A stretch of 20,696 nt of DNA from a virus. Shown one piece after another: positions 7,401-15,228 of this stretch. Under the pieces are notes generated by a model, which was given only the letters and a program-made list of their open reading frames with translations, had not been told where the DNA came from and made no database searches. The translations under genes were made by a program, and so were the position numbers. The stretch spans positions 1-20,696 of the IMG/VR virus record IMGVR_UViG_3300017743_004982. One strand, given 5' to 3'. The number at the start of each line of letters is the position of its first letter. Within the stretch, counting starts at the first letter, position 1.

Positions 7401-7706
7401 ATGAACATATACGTTGACATTGATGAAACTATTTGTTTCTACAAAAACAGAGAATATATCAACCCAGATTATTCAACAGCAATTCCTCATTATGAAAATA
7501 TAGAGAAAATAAATAAACTATATAATGAAGGACATACAATTACTTATTGGACTGCTAGAGGGGGTACAACAGGTATTGATTGGTATGATGTAACTAAATC
7601 TCAACTCCAAGAATGGAAATGTAAACATCATGATCTAATGGTAGGTAATAAACCACCATATGATTTATTAATTTGTGATAAAACTAAAAGAATAGAAGAA
7701 TTATGA
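7401..7706 (+). CDS. Small HAD-superfamily phosphatase-like protein
   Basis: 101 aa with a compact HAD fold. Motif I is YVDIDETIC (nucleophile Asp6, acid/base Asp8), motif II is the Thr in YWTARGG (Thr51), Lys84 in GNKPPYD is a motif III candidate, and a terminal acidic residue sits in LLICDKT (Asp93). The pattern DIDETIC...TARG...QLxxW...GNKPxYDL resembles a small family annotated as capsule-biosynthesis phosphatases or phage HAD hydrolases. It has no cap domain. Directly after kdsA, it is a candidate to dephosphorylate Kdo-8-phosphate, the job of KdsC, but KdsC proteins are longer (about 170-190 aa) and tetrameric, so this is inference. Alternatives are another sugar-phosphate or a nucleic-acid 3' phosphate. 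It overlaps the talC-like gene by 4 bases. Confidence 0.78.
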   Translation: MNIYVDIDETICFYKNREYINPDYSTAIPHYENIEKINKLYNEGHTITYWTARGGTTGIDWYDVTKSQLQEWKCKHHDLMVGNKPPYDLLICDKTKRIEEL

Positions 7707-8341
7707 AAATATTTTTAGATGCACTAGAATTAGATCAAATCAAAAAATACTCAAATATGGGTATTTTATCAGGAGTTACTACAAACCCTACTTTAGCAAA
7801 AAAACATGGGATGTTAGATGACATTGATATGATTGAAAAAATAAGAGAAGTTATGCCTGTTGGGGAAATTCATGTTGAAGCTTGGGGTAAAACTAAAGAT
7901 GAAATATTAAATAATATTACACGGTTAAAAACCCACTCAAATGACCCAGATCTAGTTTACAAAATCCCTTTTTCACCTGCTGGAATTGAAGCTTGTAATA
8001 TGGCTATTTTAAATGGAGATAAAACAAATATGCACCTTATATTTTCCCATAACCAAGCTATAATATGTGATAATGTAAATTCTACTTACATATGTCCTTT
8101 AGTAGGTAGACTTGATGATATAGGCCATGATGCATTATCATTTATATCTGAACTTACAAAAGTAATAGTTAATACTAATATTATGGTATCGAGCGTTAGA
8201 CACCCTATGCATGTTATTAAAGCATCAAAAGCCGGGGCTAATGTTATAACAGTACCTTTAAAAGTTTTAGAACAAATGTTTGAACACCCTTTAACTACAG
8301 CTGGTATTGAATTATTTGAAAAAGACATACAGTCGATGTAA
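7703..8341 (+). CDS. talC: TalC-like transaldolase / fructose-6-phosphate aldolase
   Basis: 212 aa, the length of the short TalC/FSA subfamily rather than the 310-aa TalB type. Signature GVTTNPTL is at 24-31, the Schiff-base lysine is Lys87 in VYKIPFSPAG, PLVGRLDD lies at 132-139, and VSSVRHPMHV followed by AGANVITVP is the phosphate-binding end of the barrel. The reaction is transfer of dihydroxyacetone between sugar phosphates, or reversible cleavage of fructose 6-phosphate. Phages of marine cyanobacteria carry talC to push host carbon flux to the pentose phosphate pathway. Here its neighbours are kdsA and a phosphatase, so it may instead adjust pentose-phosphate supply toward arabinose 5-phosphate. 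No isomerase for that step is in the window. Overlaps: 4 bases with the upstream gene, 1 base with the Smr gene. Confidence 0.9.
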   Translation: MKIFLDALELDQIKKYSNMGILSGVTTNPTLAKKHGMLDDIDMIEKIREVMPVGEIHVEAWGKTKDEILNNITRLKTHSNDPDLVYKIPFSPAGIEACNMAILNGDKTNMHLIFSHNQAIICDNVNSTYICPLVGRLDDIGHDALSFISELTKVIVNTNIMVSSVRHPMHVIKASKAGANVITVPLKVLEQMFEHPLTTAGIELFEKDIQSM

Positions 8342-8556
8342 TGAGTACTTTAGATCTACATGGGGTTAAGCACGCACAAGTAGAAGATACTCTGACACAA
8401 TTCTTTTTTTGGGAAAAACCTGGATGTAAAAATTATACTATTATAACAGGTAATTCTTCTGCAATGCAAAAAATTGTTTTAAATTGGCTTGATCACCATG
8501 AATATTCTTATTATATTCCAGCCCATAATTTAGGAGAAATAAAAATTAGTGAATGA
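8341..8556 (+). CDS. Minimal Smr-domain protein
   Basis: 71 aa, hardly more than a single Smr (small MutS-related) domain. Visible are the LDLHGVKHAQVED start (residues 4-16), where LDxHG is the diagnostic motif, the central YTIITGNSSAMQK segment equivalent to the family's ITGxG loop, the helix VLNWLDHHE, and the terminal strand GEIKISE. Smr domains are DNA or RNA nicking or binding modules found on MutS2 and as stand-alone proteins. The glycine-rich loop here is ITGNSS rather than the common TGKG, which could change activity. Its target is unknown. It is the last gene of the polymerase-splitting cassette and overlaps the start of the polymerase C-terminal part (ATGA). It is the only nucleic-acid-type protein recognised in the cassette. 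Confidence 0.78.
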   Translation: MSTLDLHGVKHAQVEDTLTQFFFWEKPGCKNYTIITGNSSAMQKIVLNWLDHHEYSYYIPAHNLGEIKISE

Positions 8557-9482
8557 AACAGTTAGAAACTACACCTTGGTTTATTTGTAATAAAGAAGAT
8601 ACAAATTACTGTGTATATGTTGATACAGATTCTAACTATTATAATGCTGAGCCTATGCTTAGACATCTTTACCCTAATTTTGATACCATGTCAGAAGAAG
8701 AAAGAGATGAAGCTCTTGAAAAAATTGCACTTACATATCAAGATCTAATTACCAAATCATATAATAATCTAGCTTTAGAAGCATTTAATATCAAAGATCA
8801 TAGGTTTGATATGAAAACAGAATGTATGATTCGTGCTGGTTATTTTAGGGCTACTCGTAGATATGCACAATGGATTACTAAAAAAGAAGGAGTACCAACT
8901 GATGATTTAGATATTAAGGGATTAGAGTTTATGAAAGCTAATTTCCCACAAATATTTAGTGATTTTTTTAAAGATGTTTTACAAAAAGTTATTAAAGGTA
9001 CTCCACAAAAAGAAATTGATGGGATGTTAAAAGATTTTAGATCTAAAGTTTTAGCTGATGATATGGATATTACTGTATTAGGTAATCCTACTCGTGTAAA
9101 AACATTAGATAAATATTTAGCTTCAATTCCTCGTCCCGGAGAAATGTTTTCTATTATAGCTCAAGGTGCCCCCGCACCTGTAAAAGCAGCTATTAAATAT
9201 AATGATTTACTTACATTTTGGAAACTAGACAAACAACACTCTAAAATAGTTCAGGGTGATAAAGTTAAATGGATTTATTTAAAAGATAATCCTTATAGAA
9301 TAGATGCCTTAGCATTTTTAGATTTTGATATGCCAGATAAAATCCGTACATTATTGGCTCAATATGCAGATAAAAATAAATCATTTGAAACAATTTTAGA
9401 AAGTAAATTAGCTGGGTTTTATAATGATCTAGGTTGGGATTTAAATATGAATCCATACAGAAATATGTTTTTTAATTTTTAG
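8553..9482 (+). CDS. 43: DNA polymerase, family B (gp43), C-terminal part: palm motif C and thumb
   Basis: 309 aa that complete the T4-type polymerase. Motif C, CVYVDTDSNYY, supplies the second catalytic aspartates (Asp24, Asp26). KTECMIRAGYFRATRRYAQW (about 92-111) is the KxY-type palm/thumb segment that grips the primer terminus, and the rest is thumb. The final residues NMFFNF resemble the hydrophobic C-terminal peptide with which T4/RB69 gp43 binds its sliding clamp. The clamp gene begins three bases after the stop. There is no upstream exonuclease or motif A/B; these are in the ORF ending at 6338. About 23 residues precede motif C, so the break falls in a surface-type connector. All key residues are intact in both parts, so a working two-chain enzyme is more likely than a decayed gene. 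Confidence 0.94.
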   Translation: MKQLETTPWFICNKEDTNYCVYVDTDSNYYNAEPMLRHLYPNFDTMSEEERDEALEKIALTYQDLITKSYNNLALEAFNIKDHRFDMKTECMIRAGYFRATRRYAQWITKKEGVPTDDLDIKGLEFMKANFPQIFSDFFKDVLQKVIKGTPQKEIDGMLKDFRSKVLADDMDITVLGNPTRVKTLDKYLASIPRPGEMFSIIAQGAPAPVKAAIKYNDLLTFWKLDKQHSKIVQGDKVKWIYLKDNPYRIDALAFLDFDMPDKIRTLLAQYADKNKSFETILESKLAGFYNDLGWDLNMNPYRNMFFNF

Positions 9483-9484
9483 TT

Positions 9485-10231
9485 ATGATAAATAAGAATG
9501 AACTTCAATCAACAATTGGTAAATACCATTTAAATGGATTAATTGAATCTGTTAAATGGACTATCGCAGATAACGCATTAACTGTTGATTTCCAATCCCC
9601 ATATAAAGACATGATTGGACGCGTTAATCACGCATCATTTCCATTAAAAGACGCAGAAATTGCTATATATGATACATCAAAACTAAATAAATTATTAGGT
9701 ATTACTAGTGGTGAAGTGTTTATTAATTTAACTAAACCCGAACAAGCAAAAATTTATGATAAGTTAGTAATCTCAGATTCTACATATACTCTTAATTACA
9801 CTCTTAGTGAATTATTACTAATTCAAAAAGTAGGTACTGTAGATGATCCTGATAATTATAAAATTGTTACTCAATTAGATGATGAAAGTATAAGTGCCCT
9901 TATTAAAGCACATAACGCACTTGAAAGTGATAATGTAATTGTTTCAATTGATAGAGATTTAGATGGTCAAGATATTTTAGTAATGTCTTTTGGTGATGAT
10001 CTTAAACATACTAATAAGATTGATTATCAAATGCCTTTTACTACTTTAACAGATATTAAATATGGAACTAGAATCCCATTTGATTCTAAAATGATTAAAA
10101 ATATATTAAATAATAATAAAGATGCTACACAAGCAACTATGAAAATTAGCTCTGAAGGTTTAATGAAATTTACATTTGAAGGTGAGAATTGGAATAGTTT
10201 TTATTATGTTGTGCGGAAAGCAAATATTTAA
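9485..10231 (+). CDS. 45: Sliding clamp (gp45)
   Basis: 248 aa, near the T4 gp45 length (228). Gp45 forms a trimeric ring that tethers gp43 to DNA, is loaded by gp44/gp62, and in T4 also activates late transcription. Supporting features are the N-terminal SPYKDMIGRVNHASFPLKDAE region (about 38-58), repeated beta-strand/turn pattern through both domains, and the C-terminal FEGENWNSFYYVVRKANI, which fits the final strands of gp45-type clamps. Identification rests on this pattern plus position: immediately after the polymerase C-terminal half and in the same cluster as gp44 and gp62. The T4 order is 45-44-62-regA-43; here 45 follows 43. It ends just before a 96-base gap with regulatory-looking sequence, suggesting the transcription unit may end or restart there. 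Confidence 0.87.
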   Translation: MINKNELQSTIGKYHLNGLIESVKWTIADNALTVDFQSPYKDMIGRVNHASFPLKDAEIAIYDTSKLNKLLGITSGEVFINLTKPEQAKIYDKLVISDSTYTLNYTLSELLLIQKVGTVDDPDNYKIVTQLDDESISALIKAHNALESDNVIVSIDRDLDGQDILVMSFGDDLKHTNKIDYQMPFTTLTDIKYGTRIPFDSKMIKNILNNNKDATQATMKISSEGLMKFTFEGENWNSFYYVVRKANI

Positions 10232-10327
10232 TATACGTATACATGAATATAAAATTGCAAGTAGCTAGGGCACGCGCAGTTTTTGTTTACATTAATCGAG
10301 AGCTTCGGCCTCACAAATTTAAATGAT
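10232..10327 (+). promoter_or_regulatory. Non-coding leader region upstream of hsp20
   Basis: This 96-base gap is the largest between genes in the window. It contains a perfect 10-bp palindrome TATACGTATA at 10232-10241, a conspicuously GC-rich patch (GGGCACGCGC, about 10268-10277) in otherwise AT-rich DNA, a T-run followed by TTTACATTAA, and a C(UUCG)G hairpin at 10298-10312. I expect a promoter or leader for the stress-chaperone gene here, but I could not find a convincing -33/-7 pair. A TTG-initiated extension of the Hsp20 frame reads through the right part of it; I consider that artefactual. Confidence 0.45.
10298..10312 (+). promoter_or_regulatory. C(UUCG)G tetraloop RNA hairpin in the hsp20 leader
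   Basis: The sequence GAGAGCTTCGGCCTC folds as GAG-(A bulge)-GC, loop UUCG, GC-CUC: five base pairs closed by the extra-stable C(UUCG)G tetraloop. It ends 15 bases before the chosen hsp20 ATG (10328). Such CUUCGG hairpins are known from T4 mRNAs. There is no U-run behind it, so it is not a classical intrinsic terminator. It may stabilise the 5' end of the message, act as a processing product end, or pause transcription. Confidence 0.5.
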
Positions 10328-10744
10328 ATGAGTACATTATTCAATGAACGTACACCGTTCGATTTATTATTTCGCAATCTGTTTAATACAGATTCAGGGT
10401 TTCAACCAACAACGTTTGAAACTAAACAACCCCACCCACTAGATATTTTTTATGATGACAAAGGACTTCATTTTGAAGTTGCCTGTACTGGTCTGACTAA
10501 AAAAGACATTCAACTTGAAATTGATGGAGATCTTCTACAGATTATCTATAATAAACCAAGTGAAGAAGAAGATTATAGTGGCTATATCTATAAAGGATTA
10601 GCCAAAAGATCTTTTAATTTAGGTTATAAAGTAGCAGCTAAATTCGAACTTGAGAAATTAGAAGCAGAAATGAAAGATGGTTTACTTCATTTATTTATTC
10701 CAATTGTGGAATCTAAAAAACCAAAAACAATTAAAATTAAATAA
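10328..10744 (+). CDS. hsp20: Hsp20 / alpha-crystallin small heat shock protein
   Basis: 138 aa from ATG 10328. A short N-terminal arm (RTPFDLLFRNLF) precedes the alpha-crystallin domain, which begins PLDIFYDDKGLHFEVACTGL and includes KKDIQLEIDGDLLQI and RSFNLGYKV. It ends with the family signature AxxxxGLL (AEMKDGLLHLFIP) and a C-terminal IKIK, an IxI-type anchor that packs between subunits. It is an ATP-independent holdase that keeps unfolding proteins soluble. Hsp20 genes are common in T4-like phages of marine cyanobacteria, and this sequence has that look (FEVACTGL). A longer reading from TTG 10283 exists, but it adds unrelated residues and runs over the leader hairpin. The gene lies between the clamp and the groES/groEL pair, forming a folding module inside the replication region. 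Confidence 0.93.
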   Translation: MSTLFNERTPFDLLFRNLFNTDSGFQPTTFETKQPHPLDIFYDDKGLHFEVACTGLTKKDIQLEIDGDLLQIIYNKPSEEEDYSGYIYKGLAKRSFNLGYKVAAKFELEKLEAEMKDGLLHLFIPIVESKKPKTIKIK

Positions 10745-10762
10745 AAGTTATATAAAATAAGC

Positions 10763-10793
10763 GTGTCCTAGCGCGATTTTATTCGTATATTTA
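10763..10793 (+). promoter_or_regulatory. Putative Bacteroidota-type promoter before the 92-aa gene and groESL
   Basis: ATTCGTATATTTAC at 10781-10794 contains TATATTTA (10786-10793), resembling the Bacteroidota -7 element TAnnTTTG. The same 14-mer occurs before the gp44 gene at 13928-13941. The -33 position holds only GTGT (10763-10766), a weak match to TTTG. The ATG at 10818 lies 24 bases beyond the box, leaving room for a short leader. The exact repetition of the 14-mer in two intergenic gaps is the main support. The downstream unit would be the 92-aa gene, groES and groEL. Confidence 0.5.
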
Positions 10794-10817
10794 CCGAAAC
10801 AAAATATATATAAAGTT

Positions 10818-11096
10818 ATGGCTAAACCTAGCAAATCAAATTTAAGATTTATCAAAGATCCACAATTAGATCCTTATTACATTCAATTGGATGACTATTG
10901 TTACATTGCTCAAAAATCCACATTTTCGGATGCTGGGCATGAATATCAAAACACTCTTGGACATTTTAGTTCTTTAGGACATTGTCTTGAATCTATTGCT
11001 CGTGATGATGCCAAATCTAAGAGTTACGACTCATTAAGAAGCTTTGTAGAACGTTTCGAAGCAAAAACACGTGAACTTAAAAACCTTATTAAATAA
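10818..11096 (+). CDS. Conserved-looking 92-aa protein of unknown function
   Basis: 92 aa with a compact two-part layout. The first half is aromatic-rich and probably beta-stranded (RFIKDPQLDPYYIQLDDYCYI). Then a loop, GHFSSLGHCLESIARDD, leads into a helical C-terminus with charged residues ending LKNLIK. I do not recognise a named family with confidence, although short phage proteins with this YYIQ...SL..CLxxIA pattern feel familiar. Two histidines and two cysteines are present but not in a zinc-binding arrangement. It stands first after a putative promoter and 6 bases before groES, so it is probably co-transcribed with the chaperonin genes. No membrane segment or signal peptide. Confidence 0.75.
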   Translation: MAKPSKSNLRFIKDPQLDPYYIQLDDYCYIAQKSTFSDAGHEYQNTLGHFSSLGHCLESIARDDAKSKSYDSLRSFVERFEAKTRELKNLIK

Positions 11097-11102
11097 TTAA
11101 TT

Positions 11103-13017
<1,915 letters not shown>

Positions 13018-13018
<1 letters not shown>

Positions 13019-13269
13019 TGAAAGAACAACAAGAATTCCTAGAATTAATAGCAACAAGAGTTCCCCCTGGTGATCGTTGGTCACTAGAGGGGGACAAAGT
13101 TGTCCATAAGTCTCTTACTGAAGCTTTAGAAGCATGGTTTGCTAAAACTGGTCAAAAAGCCCAATTTAGACTTGCTCCTTTAGAAGGAAAACTTTATGTT
13201 ATACGTACTGAAGAGGTAGAAGTTAAAGTTGAACCTCCTAAGAAGTTTAACATATATGGAGACTATTAA
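13018..13269 (+). CDS. 83-aa protein of unknown function downstream of groEL
   Basis: 83 aa with an ATG that overlaps the groEL stop by one base (TAATG), so translation is probably coupled. The N-terminal part is helical and acidic (KEQQEFLELIATRV). Next comes PPGDRWSLEGDKVVHKSLTE, a helix EALEAWFAKTG, and then two beta strands (AQFRLAPLEGKLYVIRTEEVEV) with a Pro/Lys/Tyr-rich end. No known family is recognised. The WSLEGDKVV piece loosely resembles FSLKGDQFI in the protein at 6335. There are no cysteines and no membrane segments. Context hints at a chaperonin accessory or an unrelated passenger gene; neither is shown by the sequence. Confidence 0.65.
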
Positions 13270-13908
13270 ATGAACTGGTCCTATATCCCAGAAGATAAAG
13301 ATGGTGCTTTAGTAGAATATGCTACAAAAAATTCTATAGAAGGAAAATGTACTTGGCAATCTGATACTTTAGGTTATTTATTATCTTTTTATAATAAAAC
13401 TACATTTCGTAGGTGTATTGATGCAGGAGCTAACTATGGATTTTTATCTGTAGGATTTTCTAAATTTTTTCAAAATGTAGAGGCATTTGAACTTTCTTCT
13501 GATATTAGACACCATTTAGAAATCAACGTAAAAAATATTCCTAATATTAGAGTCCACCAAAAAGGACTTTATGATACTACCACATCAGTTAATTTTAAAC
13601 TTAGAGATCAATCAGGTGCTAGTGGTATTATAGAACATGGAGGGGTAACAGAACAAGTTACTACTTTAGATTCTTTTAATTTTGATGATGTAGATTTATT
13701 GAAAATTGATGTAGAAGGTGCTGAGGAACATTTAATAATAGGGGCTGAAAATACTATAAAAAAATGCAAACCTATTATTTGTTGTGAACTTTTTTGTAAT
13801 AGGGATACTGCATCTCTTAATAAAAGACAATATATTTTTAAATTTTTAAATAGTTTAGGGTATAAATTAGTTGATATTAGACATCATGATTTATTATTTA
13901 TTGCTTAA
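13270..13908 (+). CDS. FkbM-family SAM-dependent methyltransferase
   Basis: 212 aa. Motif I is CIDAGANYGFLS (49-60), an acidic residue follows in EAFELSSD (about 71-78), and the FkbM hallmarks TTLDSFNFDDVDLLKIDVEGAEE (about 131-153, here cited in part) and PIICCELF (about 168-175) are clear. FkbM-type enzymes mostly O-methylate hydroxyl groups on sugars or polyketides. In phages they often sit with glycosyltransferase genes and are suspected to modify surface glycans. The acceptor is not predictable. It follows the 83-aa gene directly and precedes a putative promoter, so it probably ends a transcription unit that began before groES. It is a second methyltransferase beside the one at 1986, from a different subfamily. 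Confidence 0.87.
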   Translation: MNWSYIPEDKDGALVEYATKNSIEGKCTWQSDTLGYLLSFYNKTTFRRCIDAGANYGFLSVGFSKFFQNVEAFELSSDIRHHLEINVKNIPNIRVHQKGLYDTTTSVNFKLRDQSGASGIIEHGGVTEQVTTLDSFNFDDVDLLKIDVEGAEEHLIIGAENTIKKCKPIICCELFCNRDTASLNKRQYIFKFLNSLGYKLVDIRHHDLLFIA

Positions 13909-13940
13909 TTTGGGAATATAAATATAAATTCGTATATTTA
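13909..13940 (+). promoter_or_regulatory. Putative Bacteroidota-type promoter for the gp44 operon
   Basis: TTTG at 13909-13912, a 20-base A/T-rich spacer, and TATATTTA at 13933-13940 fit the Bacteroidota pattern TTTG-N~19-TAnnTTTG except for the final base. The 14-mer ATTCGTATATTTAC (13928-13941) is identical to one before the 92-aa gene. The ATG at 13945 begins only four bases after the box, so a transcript starting at the usual distance would be leaderless or nearly so. Alternatively the 14-mer is a binding site for a phage regulator. It lies in the only gap between the FkbM methyltransferase and gp44. Confidence 0.55.
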
Positions 13941-13944
13941 CGTT

Positions 13945-14859
13945 ATGGTAAGAAATGATCATACATTATTAGTTGAAAAATATCGTTCTAAAACATTAGA
14001 TGATTATGTTGGGAATGAGCATATTAAAAAAACTATTAATCAATATATTTCCCAAAATGATATTCAAAACCTTATTTTCTATGGCCCCGCTGGTACAGGT
14101 AAAACGACTTTGGCTAAGCTTATTGTTAATAACCTTAATTGTGACCACCTTTATATCAACGCAAGTGATGAAAGGGGTATCGAAACTATTAGAGATAAAG
14201 TATCCGGGTTTGCTAGCAGTGCTTCATTCAAACCACTCAAAGTGGTTATCTTGGACGAGGCGGATTTTCTTACGATACAGGCACAAGCTTCACTTCGAAA
14301 TGTAATTGAAACATTTTCACGTAGTACACGTTTTATTATGACTTGTAACTATGTTGAACGCATTATTGATCCACTTCAATCGCGTTGTCAAGTACTTAAG
14401 GTTATCCCACCTAGTAAAGGTGATGTTGCTAAACACATTGCTTGGATTTTAGAAGAAGAAAATACTAGTTTTGAATTACAAGATATCAAAACAATTACCA
14501 ACCAATTTTACCCAGATTTACGTAAATGTCTTAATACTGCTCAACTATCAACTCAGGATAATAAATTAGTTATAGATAAATCAGTATTAGTGTCATCTAA
14601 TTATATGACATCAATACTTAAAGAATTAAGTAATGCTAAACCTAAATGGCGTGAAATACGTCAAATTATTGCTAATGCAAACGTTAGTGATTTTGAAGAG
14701 CTTTATCGTTATCTTTATGATAACGCTCATGTATATGCAAGTGGTCGTGAAGGAATGGTTGCGATTTATATTAACGAATATAGTTACCAATCCAACTTCC
14801 GTATTGATAAAGAAATAAACTGTATGGCACTTATACAGAAGTTAATTGAGTTAAAATAA
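13945..14859 (+). CDS. 44: Clamp-loader large subunit, AAA+ ATPase (gp44)
   Basis: 304 aa, close to T4 gp44 (319). It opens with LLVEKYRSKTLDDYVG, the usual clamp-loader start. Walker A is GPAGTGKTTL (47-56), Walker B is VVILDEADFL (100-109), sensor 1 is in IMTCNYVERI (Asn135), and the SRC arginine-finger motif is at 146-148 (LQSRCQ). A helical C-terminal collar domain follows. Four copies with one gp62 load the gp45 clamp using ATP. It follows a putative promoter and is separated from gp62 by three small ORFs, whereas in T4 the two genes are adjacent and translationally coupled. The gene contains a somewhat more GC-rich central part (about 14080-14420) around the ATPase motifs, which I take as conservation rather than transfer. 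Confidence 0.95.
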   Translation: MVRNDHTLLVEKYRSKTLDDYVGNEHIKKTINQYISQNDIQNLIFYGPAGTGKTTLAKLIVNNLNCDHLYINASDERGIETIRDKVSGFASSASFKPLKVVILDEADFLTIQAQASLRNVIETFSRSTRFIMTCNYVERIIDPLQSRCQVLKVIPPSKGDVAKHIAWILEEENTSFELQDIKTITNQFYPDLRKCLNTAQLSTQDNKLVIDKSVLVSSNYMTSILKELSNAKPKWREIRQIIANANVSDFEELYRYLYDNAHVYASGREGMVAIYINEYSYQSNFRIDKEINCMALIQKLIELK

Positions 14860-14860
14860 C

Positions 14861-15052
14861 ATGAATTACCAAATTTTAATTTTTGGAGATAGACATTTTA
14901 AATTAATTCGCACCCTACCTGAAACACCTAAATTTTTAAAAGGTATTTCTGATCTTAAATCACTTTGGCATTGTGATACAGTTTTAAGAAAAAATGGAAT
15001 GCTTTATTTTTGTAGAGCAATAGAAAATATAGAATATGAAGAACTTCCTTAA
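14861..15052 (+). CDS. Small 63-aa protein, unknown function
   Basis: 63 aa, starting two bases after gp44. The N-terminus is MNYQILIFGDRHFKLIRTLP; the middle holds LKSLWHCDTVLRK and the end is acidic (AIENIEYEELP). The pattern strand-turn-strand, loop, strand suggests a small beta-rich fold, but no family is recognised. Its 3' end overlaps the next small ORF by 17 bases in another frame, which is typical for this genome. Position between the two clamp-loader genes suggests it is made together with the replisome; a direct role is not shown. Confidence 0.6.
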   Translation: MNYQILIFGDRHFKLIRTLPETPKFLKGISDLKSLWHCDTVLRKNGMLYFCRAIENIEYEELP

Positions 15053-15224
15053 ATTCACTATTATTTGGATTAGCCAAAATCTAGCCGTACCTTTTTGGAT
15101 GGTTGGTCATATCCATTTAATGACTACAATTTATGAAGACATACATGAGATCTTAGCCAGCTTAGGTATGAATATAATAGTATTAATTGGCTTTATTTTA
15201 GATTATAAACAAAACAAAAATTAG
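15036..15224 (+). CDS. Small membrane protein, unknown function
   Basis: 62 aa with two hydrophobic segments: about residues 4-28 (FLKFTIIWISQNLAVPFWMV) and 40-57 (ILASLGMNIIVLIGFIL), joined by a short polar loop with His, Tyr and acidic residues, and a Lys-rich end (DYKQNKN). This suggests a two-helix membrane hairpin with the basic tail inside the cell. No holin or superinfection-exclusion family is recognisable, but small phage membrane proteins of this shape often act at the host envelope. It overlaps the preceding ORF by 17 bases and ends 4 bases before the next gene. The 17-base overlap and small size leave some doubt that it is expressed. Confidence 0.55.
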   Translation: MKNFLKFTIIWISQNLAVPFWMVGHIHLMTTIYEDIHEILASLGMNIIVLIGFILDYKQNKN

Positions 15225-15228
15225 AAAG

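Larger units (their letters stand above)
6321..8558 (+). other. Insertion separating the two halves of gene 43, carrying a five-gene cassette
   Basis: Between polymerase motif B and motif C lies a segment encoding an 83-aa protein, KdsA, a HAD-like phosphatase, a TalC-like protein and an Smr protein. The 7-mer AATGAAA occurs at both ends (6314-6320 and 8552-8558). Joining at this 7-mer would read ...MNQVMKQLETTPWF... straight into motif C. The segment bounded by the two copies is 2238 bases, a multiple of three, so both halves are in the same frame phase. No homing endonuclease, intron core or intein signature is visible in it. The boundaries are inferred from these observations, and a 7-mer in AT-rich DNA could recur by chance. 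Confidence 0.6.

Noticed and set aside
6321-8552. Homing endonuclease or group I intron as the cause of the polymerase split
   Set aside because: None of the five cassette proteins shows LAGLIDADG, GIY-YIG, HNH or PD-(D/E)xK features I can identify, and the segment is filled with coding frames leaving no room for an intron core.
4578-9482. A split intein joining the polymerase halves
   Set aside because: The N-terminal part ends KGKIQL without an intein block A cysteine, and the C-terminal part begins MKQLETT without a preceding HN or a Cys/Ser/Thr at +1. Neither half has extra sequence long enough for intein domains.
10283-10327. TTG start extending Hsp20 by 15 residues
   Set aside because: The added residues do not look like an Hsp20 arm and cover the UUCG hairpin; ATG 10328 gives a normal-length protein.
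10754-10783. Intrinsic terminator between hsp20 and the 92-aa gene
   Set aside because: GCG...CGC can pair over an 8-base loop, and flanking A/T could extend it, but mismatches and a GA bulge make the stem weak and the following T-run is broken by the -7-like box.
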